This document shows, one piece after another, positions 63,503-64,000 of a stretch of 64,000 nt of DNA (its first letter is position 1; every line of letters begins with the position of its first letter). Source of the stretch: Streptomyces sp. AM 2-1-1 (GTDB taxonomy: Bacteria; Actinomycetota; Actinomycetes; Streptomycetales; Streptomycetaceae); contig NZ_CP119147.1 of NCBI RefSeq assembly GCF_029167645.1, positions 6,838,501-6,902,500 of the forward strand, in the 5' to 3' direction. Made by a program: the position numbers and the translations under genes. The notes under the pieces are model-generated. The model was not told the DNA's origin. It saw only the letters and a program-made list of their open reading frames with translations, and did not search any database.

Positions 63503-63856
63503 GTACGGGCCGCCGACGAGATCCACGTACTGGAGGACGGCGGGGTCGTCGAGAGCGGCACCTTCGACTCCCTGATGGCCGACGACCACCCCGGCCCGGG
63601 GACGTTCCGCACCCTGTACGGGATCCAGGCCGCCCAGTACGGGGTGACCACCGCCGCCGCCGCGGTCCCGCCGGCCCGGACACACCCCGCCGACGACCCG
63701 GTCATCGGACCCGGTGACCTCCGCGCCGACCAGGACACGAGCGACCGGACACCCCCTCCACGTCCTCCGCCGGTCCGTCGGAGTGAGCGCGCCGACAGGA
63801 CCTCCACCGGTATGAACATCGCAGGATTCACCAGCGCGAGTGAAGGGAAGGCGTAG
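63503..63856 (+). pseudogene. ABC exporter, C-terminal remnant (interrupted gene)
   Basis: From 63503 the frame reads VRAADEIHVLEDGGVVESGT FDSLMA, then FRTLYGIQAAQYG. This is the end of an ABC exporter ATPase domain (the strand after the switch His, the E-x-G-x-H/F-D-x-L-M helix and the tail). A 70-residue disordered tail leads to a stop at 63856. No Walker or signature motif is present. It has the same orientation as the N-terminal remnant at 44803-45214 and is interpreted as the other end of that gene. Confidence 0.78.
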
Positions 63857-63909
63857 GTTCCCGACCGGCGCCGCCGCCCCGGTCGGCATGTCGATGAGGG
63901 GAGAAACCG

Positions 63910-64000
63910 GTGACGGACGCGCGCGACGACGGACGGCAGGAGAGCCTGGAGGAGCGGGCGGACCGGCAGTGGGGGGAACTGCTCCAAGAACTGCGCGTCG
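63910..64000 (+). CDS. DUF6328-type protein, N-terminal part (3' end outside window)
   Basis: GTG at 63910 behind GAGGGGAGAAA opens TDARDDGRQESLEERADRQW and GELLQELRV. This resembles the start of small DUF6328 membrane proteins of Streptomyces, in which 'RW.ELLQE.RVAQTG' precedes four helices. Only 30 codons lie in the window. Confidence 0.6.
   Translation, partial: MTDARDDGRQESLEERADRQWGELLQELRV

Overview
The window is very GC-rich, with G/C-dominated third codon positions, GTG/TTG starts, ATGA/GTGA gene overlaps and many protein families typical of soil actinobacteria. It looks like a chromosomal segment of a Streptomyces species; this is inferred from sequence character and family content, not from a search.

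Bases 1-10 kb. The window opens inside an acyl-CoA oxidase gene that continues as a tight operon with a small membrane ORF, an acyl carrier protein and a ketosynthase. A cobalamin riboswitch then precedes a three-gene corrinoid ABC importer (lipoprotein, permease, ATPase). Close by lies an adenosylcobinamide amidohydrolase (CbiZ), so this stretch reads as a corrinoid import and salvage locus. A PRC-barrel/DUF2382 stress protein and a Tat-exported sulfite-oxidase-like molybdoenzyme flank it.

10-31 kb. These are mostly single genes: a SigB/SigF-type sigma factor, a GNAT acetyltransferase, a TetR/SDR/zinc-alcohol-dehydrogenase group with a visible operator, a NUDIX hydrolase, a 1171-residue secreted phosphodiester-glycosidase/metallophosphoesterase fusion, a DUF4032 kinase-like protein, two adjacent ABC-F ribosome-protection-type ATPases behind a possible leader peptide, phosphoglucomutase, and a secreted YVTN/YncE-like beta-propeller behind an iron box.

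31-45 kb. A TetR/SGNH-hydrolase pair lies divergent from an EF-G-binding FBP-domain protein across a palindromic operator. After these come a DoxX-like protein, a compact Rho paralogue, an MFS transporter, and the B12-dependent methylmalonyl-CoA mutase operon mutA-mutB-meaB. A protein-tyrosine phosphatase, two paralogous envelope/stress-type proteins, a DUF1992 protein and a GNAT follow.

45-63.5 kb. This is an accessory island lying between the N-terminal and C-terminal remnants of one ABC exporter gene. It holds debris of mobile DNA (a MobF/TrwC-type relaxase, an IS transposase fragment, a LysR fragment, a broken P450). It also holds a candidate small biosynthetic cluster: an MFS exporter, an asparagine-synthetase-like enzyme that has lost its glutaminase nucleophile, an unknown 217-residue protein, a PhyH Fe(II)/2-oxoglutarate oxygenase, a glycosyltransferase-epimerase fusion, a broken second MFS gene and a nucleotide-sugar dehydrogenase. 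A six-bladed tectonin-type lectin made of three near-identical 78-residue repeats lies near the right edge. The window ends in the start of a DUF6328-type gene.

The best candidate for an undescribed system is the 49.4-59.0 kb cluster. An amide-forming AsnB relative without glutaminase residues, a sugar-acid-forming dehydrogenase, a glycosyltransferase and a 2OG oxygenase suggest assembly and export of a modified sugar-acid amide or glycoside. That reading is inference.
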